DNA from: Candidatus Wallbacteria bacterium
Lineage (GTDB): Bacteria; Muiribacteriota; JAQTZZ01
Length of the DNA: 64,000 nt
Assembly (NCBI GenBank): GCA_028687545.1
Contig: JAQTZZ010000019.1
Location: 1-64,000 of the forward strand
Direction: 5' to 3'
Shown here: one piece after another, positions 8,758 through 16,427 of the stretch
Layout of the letters: the number at the start of each line of letters is the position of its first letter
How positions within the stretch are numbered: position 1 is the first letter of the stretch
Notes under the pieces: model-generated
The model's input: the letters and a program-made list of their open reading frames with translations, nothing else
Told to the model about the DNA's origin: nothing
The model's database searches: none
Translations under genes and position numbers: made by a program

Positions 8758-9178
8758 CGAGGATTTTTGTCTCCTGATTCAGTCTTTTTTCCAGCCTGGT
8801 GGTTTTTCTGGAAATGGTGTCGATTTTTTCAGGGAAAAGGGAATAGATGTCTTCAGCAAAGCAACTCAGCAGGTAAAGCAGATCTGTGAGGTCATCGAAG
8901 GTAAGAAAATATCCGAGCCCGTAATCCTTGATGTCATCGACCTTGATCAGGAGCGCTACAGAAATGATTGCCACATCCTTGCGGGTCAGAATCAGATCAG
9001 GTTTGTAAAATTCCTGCTTGCCGAGGAACTGCTTTTGATGGAAATTTCTGAGTATTTCGCTCTCACGCGCGTTCTCAGGTATCAGCTGCAGGATATCAGG
9101 AACATCAGCGTTTTTCTCTTCGCAGCTTATACGCGAAAACAGACAAAGCAAAAACAGAATGGCAAAAATCTTATACAT
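8747..9178 (-). CDS. Exported protein of unknown function at the head of the pilus/secretion cluster
   Basis: 143 residues with a clear signal peptide (MYKIFAILFLLCLFSRISC). The Cys at the end of the hydrophobic core could make it a lipoprotein. The mature part is helical and charged, with no family recognised. Its stop overlaps the start of the assembly ATPase gene by 11 bp, so it is almost certainly the first gene of that operon. A pilotin-like or platform-associated role would fit but is speculation. Confidence 0.6.
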   Translation of the reverse strand: MYKIFAILFLLCLFSRISCEEKNADVPDILQLIPENARESEILRNFHQKQFLGKQEFYKPDLILTRKDVAIISVALLIKVDDIKDYGLGYFLTFDDLTDLLYLLSCFAEDIYSLFPEKIDTISRKTTRLEKRLNQETKILDEH

Positions 9179-9272
9179 GGCAGAGATATTATCGGTTGAC
9201 TGGACTGAAACTTGAATGCATTAAAGATAGGAGGTTCGCTTTTCCAATGGATCATCTTCCACTATGTCTCTC

Positions 9273-9301
9273 TTGAATTTTCCATATTTCTTATGTAAAA
9301 T
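9273..9301 (+). promoter_or_regulatory. Sigma-70-like promoter upstream of the first toxin-antitoxin pair
   Basis: TTGAAT (9273-9278), a 17-bp spacer and TAAAAT (9296-9301), about 50 bp before the antitoxin start. Confidence 0.5.
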
Positions 9302-9352
9302 AAAGCTGGTGCATGGCTTAATAGCCGTGTCTCGGGGCTGGAGGTTTGAATC

Positions 9353-9562
9353 ATGTTGAAAATGCATAAGAAAATCGTTCTGGATGAGAATCAGATCCCA
9401 TTTGCCGTCCAGATCCCGATCGATGAATTCGAGCGACTGGAAGAAGTGATCGAAGACTATGGTTTGGCAAAGCTGATGGATGAGGTTCAGGGTGATGAAG
9501 TATTATCTCTGAAGGATGCCAAGAAACATTATCGGTCATTGAAAAAAAATGTGGAAGGTTGA
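9353..9562 (+). CDS. Type II antitoxin-like small protein (RelB/Phd type)
   Basis: 69 residues. The N-terminal segment KIVLDENQIPFAVQIPIDEFERLEEVIEDYG has the usual antitoxin pattern of a beta strand followed by a helix with an Ile/Pro-Asp-Glu-Phe-Glu-Arg-Leu motif. The C-terminus (LSLKDAKKHYRSLKKN) is basic. It precedes and overlaps (14 bp) a RelE-like reading frame, the common antitoxin-toxin order. With the toxin frame damaged, it may be an orphan. Confidence 0.65.
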   Translation: MLKMHKKIVLDENQIPFAVQIPIDEFERLEEVIEDYGLAKLMDEVQGDEVLSLKDAKKHYRSLKKNVEG

Positions 9563-9800
9563 ATTCACCAAACGATTCCTCAAAGAACTTGCAGAGCTCC
9601 CGAAAGAAATACGAATCAGAGTCGAAACCATTGTTTTTAAGGAATTGTCTGATAATAACCCCTTTGCGCTTGGTTACAATGTCGAGATGCATCCCCTGCT
9701 TTCCCGGTGTAAAAGCAGGGCAGACACCGGTATGTTTCCCGATAATCTTGATTTTTTCCCGAGAAACTAGTAAAATTATTAATCTGGCAGTGAGGATAAA
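9549..9800 (+). pseudogene. RelE/ParE-like toxin, probably frameshifted
   Basis: The first 45 codons (WKVEFTKRFLKELAELPKEIRIRVETIVFKELSDNNPFALG) match the start of RelE/ParE mRNA interferases. The frame then loses resemblance and ends at 9770 after 73 residues, where the family usually has 85-95. A second frame (roughly 9700-9790) reads PVCFPIILIFSRETSKIINLAVRIK, which looks like the RelE ending (YRV-I...IINILAV-R). A frameshift near 9690-9720 would explain both. The toxin is therefore probably inactive. A short sequencing error is the alternative. Confidence 0.5.
9748..9776 (+). promoter_or_regulatory. Putative promoter of the VapBC pair
   Basis: TTGATT (9748-9753), 17-bp spacer, TAAAAT (9771-9776), located in the tail of the damaged RelE-like frame and about 25 bp before the next antitoxin start. 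Confidence 0.45.
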
Positions 9801-10028
9801 ATGTATAAAGCGATACTCGCAATTTATGACAATGGCAAAATATTCCCGATCGACAATGAAAAGATCACTGTCAAGAAAGGCAAAGTTCTCCTTACTTTTC
9901 TTGATGATGCTGAGATTTCTGAAATACCGGCTATCACAACTCAGGAGATCCTGAAATTCAAAGGCACTCTAAAGAGCTTTCCCGAAGATTCGCTTCAGTT
10001 TCAGCGCGAGATCAGAAATGAGTGGTAA
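9801..10028 (+). CDS. Antitoxin of a VapBC-type pair
   Basis: 75 residues. It begins with a beta-rich segment (YKAILAIYDNGKIFPIDNEKITVKKGKVLLTFLDD) like the AbrB/DUF2281-type antitoxins that accompany PIN toxins. A C-terminal tail follows that could thread into the toxin. A GAGGA site precedes the ATG. It overlaps the PIN gene by 11 bp. By family behaviour it would neutralise the toxin and repress the shared promoter. Confidence 0.7.
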   Translation: MYKAILAIYDNGKIFPIDNEKITVKKGKVLLTFLDDAEISEIPAITTQEILKFKGTLKSFPEDSLQFQREIRNEW

Positions 10029-10395
10029 TTATCTCCTTGATACCAACGCCATCATTGACCTTCTCAAAGTTAATTCCATCTTTTCCAAACTGGAGAAATC
10101 AGCGAAATTCTCTCTTTCTTTCATTTCTGAACTTGAGCTTCTTTCCTATAAAAACATCGAACCTCTTGAAGAAAAAAGCATCAGAAATTTGATCGGAAAA
10201 GCAGGCATAATCGACATCAATGACAAAATCAAGGCGGAAACGATCCGTCTGAGAAGAAAATACAATCTGAAACTTCCTGACGCCATCATCTGCGCCACAG
10301 CTCTTTCCCATGATCTGACTTTGATCACTGCCGATGAAAAACTGAAAAACCTCCAGGAAATCAAATCATTATCTCTGAATGACATCTGTTCATAG
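10018..10395 (+). CDS. vapC: PIN-domain ribonuclease toxin (VapC family)
   Basis: 125 residues, one PIN domain. The acidic metal-binding residues are in place: Asp in LLDTNAIID (about residue 8), Glu in SELELLS (about 40), Asp in LPDAIICATAL (about 90) and Asp in LITADEKL (about 108). VapC toxins cut specific RNAs, often initiator tRNA or the sarcin-ricin loop. Order and overlap with the preceding antitoxin make a standard VapBC operon. The gene looks intact. Confidence 0.88.
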   Translation: MSGNYLLDTNAIIDLLKVNSIFSKLEKSAKFSLSFISELELLSYKNIEPLEEKSIRNLIGKAGIIDINDKIKAETIRLRRKYNLKLPDAIICATALSHDLTLITADEKLKNLQEIKSLSLNDICS

Positions 10396-10484
10396 GGATT
10401 TTCGGAACTCCCTATTGATAACCAATCAGCCCCGATTTCACTAACAGTCCGCTGCCTGGCAACTTCGCCGTTCTTCTCTCGGCT

Positions 10485-12116
10485 TCACGCAAAATAAATT
10501 CTGAGCAGCGCAATGCTCCACCCGGATAGTGCCATGATTGCTGAGCCTGATACTGCCAGTTTATTCCAGTTGTTAGAACAAGCCTCTTCCGGCATCCTTC
10601 TGCTGAAGTGACCAAGCAGCATAATCAAACCACCGACTGCGAACATGTATATCAAAAAGAAAATCGTGCAATTCATAAAAAGTTCAGCAGATGAAAAGTT
10701 GAAGTTTGGAAAAATAAAGTAAAGCTGCAATACAAGGGTTGTGATAATAGAAAAAGTTATTCCATGACCCATTGAGTAAAACAACGGTAGTTTCAATCCG
10801 AGAGACTCCTTTTCCTGGTCTTTTTGGCTGCAGCCAAGAGTTCCGAACAATCTCCAGAAAGATAACAACAGCATCAGAAGCATGAAACCTGCCATTTGTA
10901 AGTTAAACATAGTAGTTACGTAAAAGCGGCTTCTATTAATAAAGGATGAAAATGGTTTGATTTTACTTCGATAGCCTGTGCCTGAAAACCGCCAATCTTC
11001 ATGATGCAGCCAGGACCAATCGAATACAGGTGCATAATGAGCGCCTTTGCTGATCAGATATCTTGTAACTTCAGGAAATTTCGCGGGCAAGAACCAGGCT
11101 CCTCCATCATTCAATACATAAAGAATCGATTTATTTTCATCATCAACTGCACTGACATCAGCACCCGATTCCACCAGTGTTTTTACATAATCCAGAACCC
11201 CACTAAATTTCCCACCACGACAATAAAAAAGAGGAGTGCGTCCATTATCGTCTCTTGCATTTACATCAGCGCCATGTTCGAGCAGGCACTTTAAAATTTC
11301 CGTGTCATAGTATAGATTAAAAAAATTAGCCATCAAATGAAGTGCACTATATCCACCAAAGCATCTAAAATTAACATCTGCACCTGATTCGATAAGCAAT
11401 TTAGCAGCCATCTCATTATGAACACGAATTGCCATACTAAGAGGTGTTTCATCACAACCAGGGATGTTTGGCCCATTGGGATTTATACCAGCTTCTAAAA
11501 GTGACTTGAGTAGACTTGTATCAGATTTTATCCAATAGGTTTTTTGCAATCTGCTGTCCCATTTTTCTGGTGGGTCTGAAACGATAGAGCTAACACTAGA
11601 GGTATCGCTGGAGTTTCGATCATTGCCATAATATTCATAACTACCAGCAGATATTTCTTTTAAAAAAGGCCCAACTTTAAATACAAAAGGTAAATTTTTC
11701 AAATGTCGAGTAAACAAGCCCATGAAGCCTTGCTTGGACGAAAAATCTAGTATCATACTATATACGTAAGGATTTTCTAGAGTCATAGCAATATCCTTTT
11801 TACATGCCACTCTGTATAGAAAATAATATGTGTCATAATCACGGTCCAACAGCAGAGAGTACAATATTTTTTTCAACCTGTTGAAATCGTCTTCTGTATG
11901 AAAATCGCTATTGATCAAAGCAGTGAATTCCCTGATTGCTTCAGTCCTGTCTCTTTTCACAGGTTTTTTATTCTGGATCAAGTCACTGTATAAAGAGACT
12001 TCAGCAGAAGAAATGATGCAAAAACTATACTCAAATGGTTTGAAATCATGAGGTCTGATCAGAGAGGCCTCGGCATTAATTGAAATCAGTATGAGAATCA
12101 GAAAAATCTTTATCAT
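10485..12116 (-). CDS. Ankyrin-repeat protein with C-terminal membrane helices
   Basis: 543 residues. A hydrophobic N-terminus (about 1-17) is probably a signal peptide. A helical region extends to about 200, then four to five ankyrin repeats (about 215-380) with textbook motifs such as GCDETPLSMAIR, LLIESGADVNFRC, LLEHGADVNARDDNGRTPL and LVESGADVSAVDD. Four hydrophobic helices fill the C-terminus (about 425-540). With a signal peptide the repeats would face the periplasm, an uncommon arrangement. The gene is followed, in its own direction, by a palindrome-free 90-bp gap to vapC. A small membrane protein gene lies 9 bp upstream and is probably co-transcribed. The function is unknown. Confidence 0.75.
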   Translation of the reverse strand: MIKIFLILILISINAEASLIRPHDFKPFEYSFCIISSAEVSLYSDLIQNKKPVKRDRTEAIREFTALINSDFHTEDDFNRLKKILYSLLLDRDYDTYYFLYRVACKKDIAMTLENPYVYSMILDFSSKQGFMGLFTRHLKNLPFVFKVGPFLKEISAGSYEYYGNDRNSSDTSSVSSIVSDPPEKWDSRLQKTYWIKSDTSLLKSLLEAGINPNGPNIPGCDETPLSMAIRVHNEMAAKLLIESGADVNFRCFGGYSALHLMANFFNLYYDTEILKCLLEHGADVNARDDNGRTPLFYCRGGKFSGVLDYVKTLVESGADVSAVDDENKSILYVLNDGGAWFLPAKFPEVTRYLISKGAHYAPVFDWSWLHHEDWRFSGTGYRSKIKPFSSFINRSRFYVTTMFNLQMAGFMLLMLLLSFWRLFGTLGCSQKDQEKESLGLKLPLFYSMGHGITFSIITTLVLQLYFIFPNFNFSSAELFMNCTIFFLIYMFAVGGLIMLLGHFSRRMPEEACSNNWNKLAVSGSAIMALSGWSIALLRIYFA

Positions 12117-12125
12117 CGCAACATC

Positions 12126-12353
12126 CTAAGGATTTATAGGGGTTGTCATTATTGAATAAACCAGCATCCCTATAACATAAAATGTTATGCTCGAAACGAG
12201 AATCCAATAAATCGTTCTGTTTTTTATTTTAAAATTATCGAATAGTTTCGTAAAAAATGCTGCTGGCAAATTACTGAATACCCCGGCGCAAATCAGATTC
12301 AGAGCCAGAATAAATGCGATCATCAGCAACAAATAAACTACAGCAGGAACCAT
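12126..12353 (-). CDS. Small two-helix membrane protein
   Basis: 75 residues with two hydrophobic segments (about 5-26 and 48-68) joined by a short basic loop. No family is recognised. It lies 9 bp upstream of the ankyrin membrane protein on the same strand, so the pair probably works together. Confidence 0.5.
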   Translation of the reverse strand: MVPAVVYLLLMIAFILALNLICAGVFSNLPAAFFTKLFDNFKIKNRTIYWILVSSITFYVIGMLVYSIMTTPINP

Positions 12354-12481
12354 AAAGCCCTATAAAATGAAATTCTATATTTATTATTTCAGTTTACAGA
12401 AAATAAACAATAGCGGCAAGGTCATTGAGAATTCGCAGAGCTCGGGAACGCATGATTTGGATATTTCTTATCGCTATTGAT

Positions 12482-12529
12482 GGGGACACGTCGTGGCTTA
12501 GGAAAGGAGTTTGGGAACGACATGTCCCC
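12482..12529. repeat. Dispersed palindrome, family 1, copy 2
   Basis: GGGGACACGTCGT (12482-12494) pairs with ACGACATGTCCCC (12517-12529), one mismatch. The inner right flank TTTGGGAACGACAT matches the copy at 2081-2128. Confidence 0.7.
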
Positions 12530-12611
12530 TGTCCCTAACTTCATCTTCTCTTTTTCCCTACTTAACCCCTCTTAGCCGCTCCCAGATCTGGCGGGTCCCG
12601 CTCCGCTTTGT

Positions 12612-12644
12612 AGAGGCTCTTCAATTACCGTTGTTAGAGCCTCT
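12612..12644. repeat. Hairpin repeat, family 2, copy 2
   Basis: AGAGGCTCT (12612-12620) pairs perfectly with AGAGCCTCT (12636-12644). The loop TCAATTACCGTTGTT is almost identical to the copy at 3574-3607. Relative to that copy, both arms carry a matched change (T-A to A-T pair), so the palindrome is kept. Confidence 0.7.
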
Positions 12645-12665
12645 CATCCTTTAGGATGCTTCGGG

Positions 12666-12736
12666 GATTAAGAAGCTATAAATCTTCGCTACGCTCAGAT
12701 TAACAGCTTCTAATTTATCCCTGCTTTCGCAGGGAT
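12666..12736. repeat. Compound inverted repeats, REP-like
   Basis: GATTAAGAAGCT (from 12666) faces AGCTTCTAATT (from 12705). It is followed at once by a perfect hairpin ATCCCTGC (12717-12724), loop TTTC, GCAGGGAT (12729-12736). The last hairpin has the form of common REP/extragenic palindromes found in many bacteria. Confidence 0.6.
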
Positions 12737-12899
12737 GACGTAGTGTGCTGAGCGCTTAACGATAGGGTCAGGTCTTGAAAATTAGCGTTTAATTGTGGAA
12801 CAGAAATAGCAGACGCACTTGAACTGGCGACAAACACAGGTCAGTTGCAATTCTGCAGTAACCAGCGATATTATTGATAGTATCTGAATGAGAGGGGTC

Positions 12900-13373
12900 A
12901 TGAAATTAAAACTCTATCTTGATACTTCAGTCTGGAATTTCTTTTTTGCGGATGATTCACCGGATAAAATGGAAATCACCAAAAGGTTTTTCAAGAATAT
13001 CCAGAATTTTGACATTTTCATTTCGTCTGTTGTCATTGAAGAAATTGAACAATCGCCCAATGAAAAAAAGCTTCTTTTGGAAGAGCTGATCAAGAAACAT
13101 CAACCGTCAATCCTGGAAATTAATTCCGAAATCAGACGTTTGGCAAAATTATATGTTGCCAAAGGAATTATTCCTGCGAAAAGCATCAATGATGCTATTC
13201 ATATCGCTTGCAGCACATATTTTGGAATCGACGTATTGCTGAGCTGGAACTATAAACATCTCGCAAATATCTTCAAAAAAAGGAAAGTATCGATTTCAAA
13301 TCTTGAGGAAGGATATCTGAAACCTCTGGAAATAACGACACCAATGGAGGTCATAACCGATGAAAAAGAATAG
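12900..13373 (+). CDS. PIN-domain protein, probable toxin
   Basis: 157 residues from the ATG at 12900, chosen because GAGAGGGG lies just upstream; an in-frame ATG at 12888 would place that site inside the gene. PIN-fold acidic residues are visible: Asp in LYLDTSVWN, Glu in VVIEEIEQS, Asp in SINDAIHIACS and the SWNYKHL segment near the end. This PIN subtype differs from VapC proper. It is followed by an overlapping 59-residue gene, which may be the antitoxin, so the order is toxin first. Confidence 0.75.
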   Translation: MKLKLYLDTSVWNFFFADDSPDKMEITKRFFKNIQNFDIFISSVVIEEIEQSPNEKKLLLEELIKKHQPSILEINSEIRRLAKLYVAKGIIPAKSINDAIHIACSTYFGIDVLLSWNYKHLANIFKKRKVSISNLEEGYLKPLEITTPMEVITDEKE

Positions 13374-13539
13374 GTATCCAAAGTCTTTATGTGATGTCTG
13401 GAAATGGAAAGAAAAACTCATGAAAAAAACCGCTAAAATGAAGGATGTTTTCACTTTTTATGAAGATGATGCTGCAGAAATCATAAAGAAGCTCGGGCTG
13501 AAGAAAGTTTCCGACTTAAATTTTGGCGATAATTCATAA
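13360..13539 (+). CDS. Small protein paired with the upstream PIN gene, candidate antitoxin
   Basis: 59 residues, starting at the ATG at 13360 inside the end of the PIN gene (14-bp overlap), with a good GGAGGT site at 13347-13352. The N-terminus is basic and aromatic (WKWKEKLMKKT) and the C-terminus acidic (FYEDDAAEIIKKLG). There is no recognised family. Size, overlap and charge fit an antitoxin encoded after its toxin. Confidence 0.6.
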   Translation: MKKNRYPKSLCDVWKWKEKLMKKTAKMKDVFTFYEDDAAEIIKKLGLKKVSDLNFGDNS

Positions 13540-13576
13540 TATGGCAATTGCGTCCCGCGTGAGAAGTAGAATCGCT

Positions 13577-15097
13577 TTATTCCCATTCAATCGTAGCTGG
13601 GGGTTTGTTGCTGATATCGTAAACGACCCGGTTGATGCCTTTGACTTCGTTGATGATCCTGGTGGATACAGCTCCCAGAAACTTGTGAGGGAGCTTGCTC
13701 CATTCGGCGGTCATGCCGTCCTGGCTGTTGACTGATCTGATCGCCAGCAGTGATTCGTATGTACGCTCGTCACCCATTACACCCACGCTCTGGATAGGCA
13801 GCAGCACGCAGAATGCCTGCCAGACCTTGTCATAATTTCCGCTCTTCTTCAATTCCTGGATAAAAATGCCGTCCGCAGCCCTTAGAATTCTCAACCGCTC
13901 CTCTGTGACGCTGCCGATGACCCGCACAGCCAGGCCAGGGCCGGGAAACGGATGCCGCCGGATCAATTCAGGCAGGAGACCGATTTTCTTCGCCACTTCC
14001 CGCACTTCATCCTTGAACAATTCGCGGAAAGGTTCGATCAGTTTGAAGGAAAGACGCTCAGGCAGGCCCCCCACATTATGGTGGGATTTGATCTTGGCAG
14101 CCAGTTTATTGCCGCCCGCGGACTCGATCACATCCGGGTAAAGAGTACCCTGGGCGAGAAATTTTGCGTTTTTTACGCTTTTCGCTTCCTTCTCGAACAC
14201 CTCGATGAATGTATGGCCTATGATCTTGCGCTTTTCTTCCGGCTCAGTCACGCCGGCGAGGCGGGAGAGGAAAAGATTTCTCGCATCAGCCACCTTGATT
14301 TTGACTCCATATTCCTTTCTGAAAATCTCAGGTATCTTTTCATCTTCTTCCCTGAGCAGTCCAGTGTCGACCATGATGGGAAAAATCTGGCCTGGAATGG
14401 TCTTGTGCAGGAAAAGAGCCATTGTAGAGCTGTCCACTCCGCCTGAAAAAGCCAGGATCACGTTCCCGTCTTTCACAGTGTTGCATATCTCATCCTGCTT
14501 CTGGCGGATGAAATTCCCGATCTTCCAGTCCCTTGAAATCCCGCTGGCAGTCAGAAAATTGCGGAGAATCCTGACCCCGTTCTTAGTGTGCACTACTTCG
14601 GGATGGAACTGCAGCCCGTATATTTTCCTGGTCCTGCTCCTGATCACCGCATAGGGGCAGTTTTCCGTTTCGGCGATTGCCTCGAATCCTTTGGGAAGGC
14701 TTGTCACCTTGTCTCCGTGTGACATCCAGACTGTCTCACCGGATGAAAGACCCTCCAGGATGGGATCTTTTTTTACTCCCCGTAAGACAGCAAAACCATA
14801 CTCCCTCTTTTCCGATCGTTCCACCCGCCCGCCGAGCAGGTGGGAAACAAGCTGCTGCCCGTAACAGATGCCCAGAATCGGGATTCCCATTTCCAGAACA
14901 GCTTTTGGGAGCAGCGGTGAATCAGGATTATAAACGCTGGATGGTCCTCCTGAAAAGATCAGGGCTTCCGGCTTATATTCTGAAATGGCAGTAAGAATTT
15001 TGTCTGGAGTGATGATCAGGCAATAAACTCTGAGTTTGCGGATGTTACGGGCGATCAGCTTAGTGTATTGTGAACCAAAATCTACAATCAGTATCAT
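13577..15097 (-). CDS. guaA: GMP synthase (glutamine-hydrolysing)
   Basis: 506 residues, the normal length. The class I glutamine amidotransferase domain is first (nucleophile Cys78 in GICYGQQ; His-Glu in LQFHPEV). The PP-loop ATP pyrophosphatase domain follows (FSGGVDSST), then the dimerisation domain with RHPFPGPGLAVRVIG and the conserved ending PPATIEWE. It makes GMP from XMP in the cytosol. It begins 2 bp after purD, so the two purine genes form an operon. Confidence 0.97.
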   Translation of the reverse strand: MILIVDFGSQYTKLIARNIRKLRVYCLIITPDKILTAISEYKPEALIFSGGPSSVYNPDSPLLPKAVLEMGIPILGICYGQQLVSHLLGGRVERSEKREYGFAVLRGVKKDPILEGLSSGETVWMSHGDKVTSLPKGFEAIAETENCPYAVIRSRTRKIYGLQFHPEVVHTKNGVRILRNFLTASGISRDWKIGNFIRQKQDEICNTVKDGNVILAFSGGVDSSTMALFLHKTIPGQIFPIMVDTGLLREEDEKIPEIFRKEYGVKIKVADARNLFLSRLAGVTEPEEKRKIIGHTFIEVFEKEAKSVKNAKFLAQGTLYPDVIESAGGNKLAAKIKSHHNVGGLPERLSFKLIEPFRELFKDEVREVAKKIGLLPELIRRHPFPGPGLAVRVIGSVTEERLRILRAADGIFIQELKKSGNYDKVWQAFCVLLPIQSVGVMGDERTYESLLAIRSVNSQDGMTAEWSKLPHKFLGAVSTRIINEVKGINRVVYDISNKPPATIEWE

Positions 15098-15099
15098 GT

Positions 15100-16347
15100 T
15101 TACAACCCAATATCCTTGCGGTAATACATTTTTTCAAATTCCACGGACTTGATGGCTTCGTAAAGTACTTCTCTGCAGAAGTTAACGTTCTTGGCAGTGG
15201 TCACCAGGTTCAGGACACGGCCCCCGTTCACCAGGAGTTTTCCATCCTTCCGCTCAGTACCTGCATGGAACAGGAACACATCATCTGGAATCTGGCCGAG
15301 CTTGATCTCCTGCCCCTTATCGTATTGTTCCGGATACCCTCTGGAAGACATCACAACACCCAGGCTGACCTTGTTCTTCCAGGTCAACTTCATCTTTTCC
15401 AGATTGGAATGGATGGTGGCCAGGAACAGGTCCGCCAGGTCGTTCTCTAAAAGCGGCAGGATTACCTGGGTTTCAGGATCACCGAAGCGGCAGTTGAATT
15501 CCAGCACAAATGGTTCGCCGTCTTTGAAAATGATTCCTGCATAAAGGATTCCCTGGTAGATTATGCCTTGTGCCTTCAATCCCTGGATGACCGGCTGCAG
15601 GATTGTGCTGATGATTTTTTCCTGCATGTCCGGAGTGAGCAGATTCATGTCTGCGATTGCTCCCATGCCTCCTGTGTTCTTCCCCAGGTTCCCCTCCAGG
15701 GCACGCTTGTAATCACGGGCAGGCACAAGAGGAAGAATCGTATAACTGTCTGTCAGCGCAAGCAGCGAAACTTCTTCACCCTGGATGTATTCCTCTATCA
15801 CCACTGATTTTCCCGCCTCGCCGAACTTGCCGGCAACAATCATCTCTCTGAGGGCGTCCCTGCCGGACTCGATGTTCTCACAGATCACCACTCCTTTTCC
15901 AGCGGCCAGCCCGTCAGCTTTTACAACCAGCGGAAATTTCCGTCCCTCGAGATAGGTGCAGGCTTCCTTGTAATCCGAAAAAACAGCAAACTCTGCTGTT
16001 GGAACTTGATATTTGCGCATCAGTTCCTTGGAAAACACCTTGGATGCCTCGAGCCTGGCAGCGTCCTTCACAGGACCGAAAACCTTGACTCCCCTCTCCA
16101 TGAGATAATCCACAATTCCCTCTGACAGTGGAAGTTCAGGCCCCACAACTGTCAAGGTGATTTTCCGTTCCTGGATGATCTGATAAACTTGTTCAAAATC
16201 CATGGGATCAGCCGGGATATTTATACCTATATCTTCTGCCCCCCCATTACCAGGCAGAATGAAAATCTGGTCGACTTTCCTGCTCTGGGAAATTTTCCAG
16301 GCCAGGGCGTGTTCCCGGGCACCGCTTCCAATGATCAGAACCTTCAT
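15100..16347 (-). CDS. purD: Phosphoribosylamine-glycine ligase (GARS)
   Basis: 415 residues, ATP-grasp enzyme of purine synthesis that joins phosphoribosylamine and glycine. It starts with the hallmark VLIIGSGAREHALAWK and contains GPE at the substrate loop, the ATP-grasp segments KADGLAAGKGV and FVLEFNCRFGDPETQ, and the C-terminal domain. It is directly upstream of guaA. A GGAG-type site precedes the ATG. Confidence 0.96.
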   Translation of the reverse strand: MKVLIIGSGAREHALAWKISQSRKVDQIFILPGNGGAEDIGINIPADPMDFEQVYQIIQERKITLTVVGPELPLSEGIVDYLMERGVKVFGPVKDAARLEASKVFSKELMRKYQVPTAEFAVFSDYKEACTYLEGRKFPLVVKADGLAAGKGVVICENIESGRDALREMIVAGKFGEAGKSVVIEEYIQGEEVSLLALTDSYTILPLVPARDYKRALEGNLGKNTGGMGAIADMNLLTPDMQEKIISTILQPVIQGLKAQGIIYQGILYAGIIFKDGEPFVLEFNCRFGDPETQVILPLLENDLADLFLATIHSNLEKMKLTWKNKVSLGVVMSSRGYPEQYDKGQEIKLGQIPDDVFLFHAGTERKDGKLLVNGGRVLNLVTTAKNVNFCREVLYEAIKSVEFEKMYYRKDIGL

Positions 16348-16427
16348 GGAAACTCCATTCTCAAATTTTCCCTAATTATATGGGCAGGGAAAAAGTATTG
16401 CAAGAGGCACAATAGAACGGCTTGTTT

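Larger units (their letters stand above)
12354..12899. other. Gene-free stretch filled with palindromic repeats
   Basis: About 540 bp with no credible gene. It holds a family 1 palindrome (12482-12529), a family 2 hairpin (12612-12644), a compound inverted repeat (12666-12736), half of another family 1-like arm near 12768 (GGGTCAGGTCTTG) and, at the right end, a possible promoter for the PIN gene: TTGCAA (12845-12850), 18 bp, TATTAT (12869-12874). Confidence 0.65.

Noticed and set aside
12354-12899. tRNA or small structured RNA gene in the repeat-rich gap
   Set aside because: The stems found are simple palindromes shared with other intergenic sites; no cloverleaf or TTC-loop pattern was seen.
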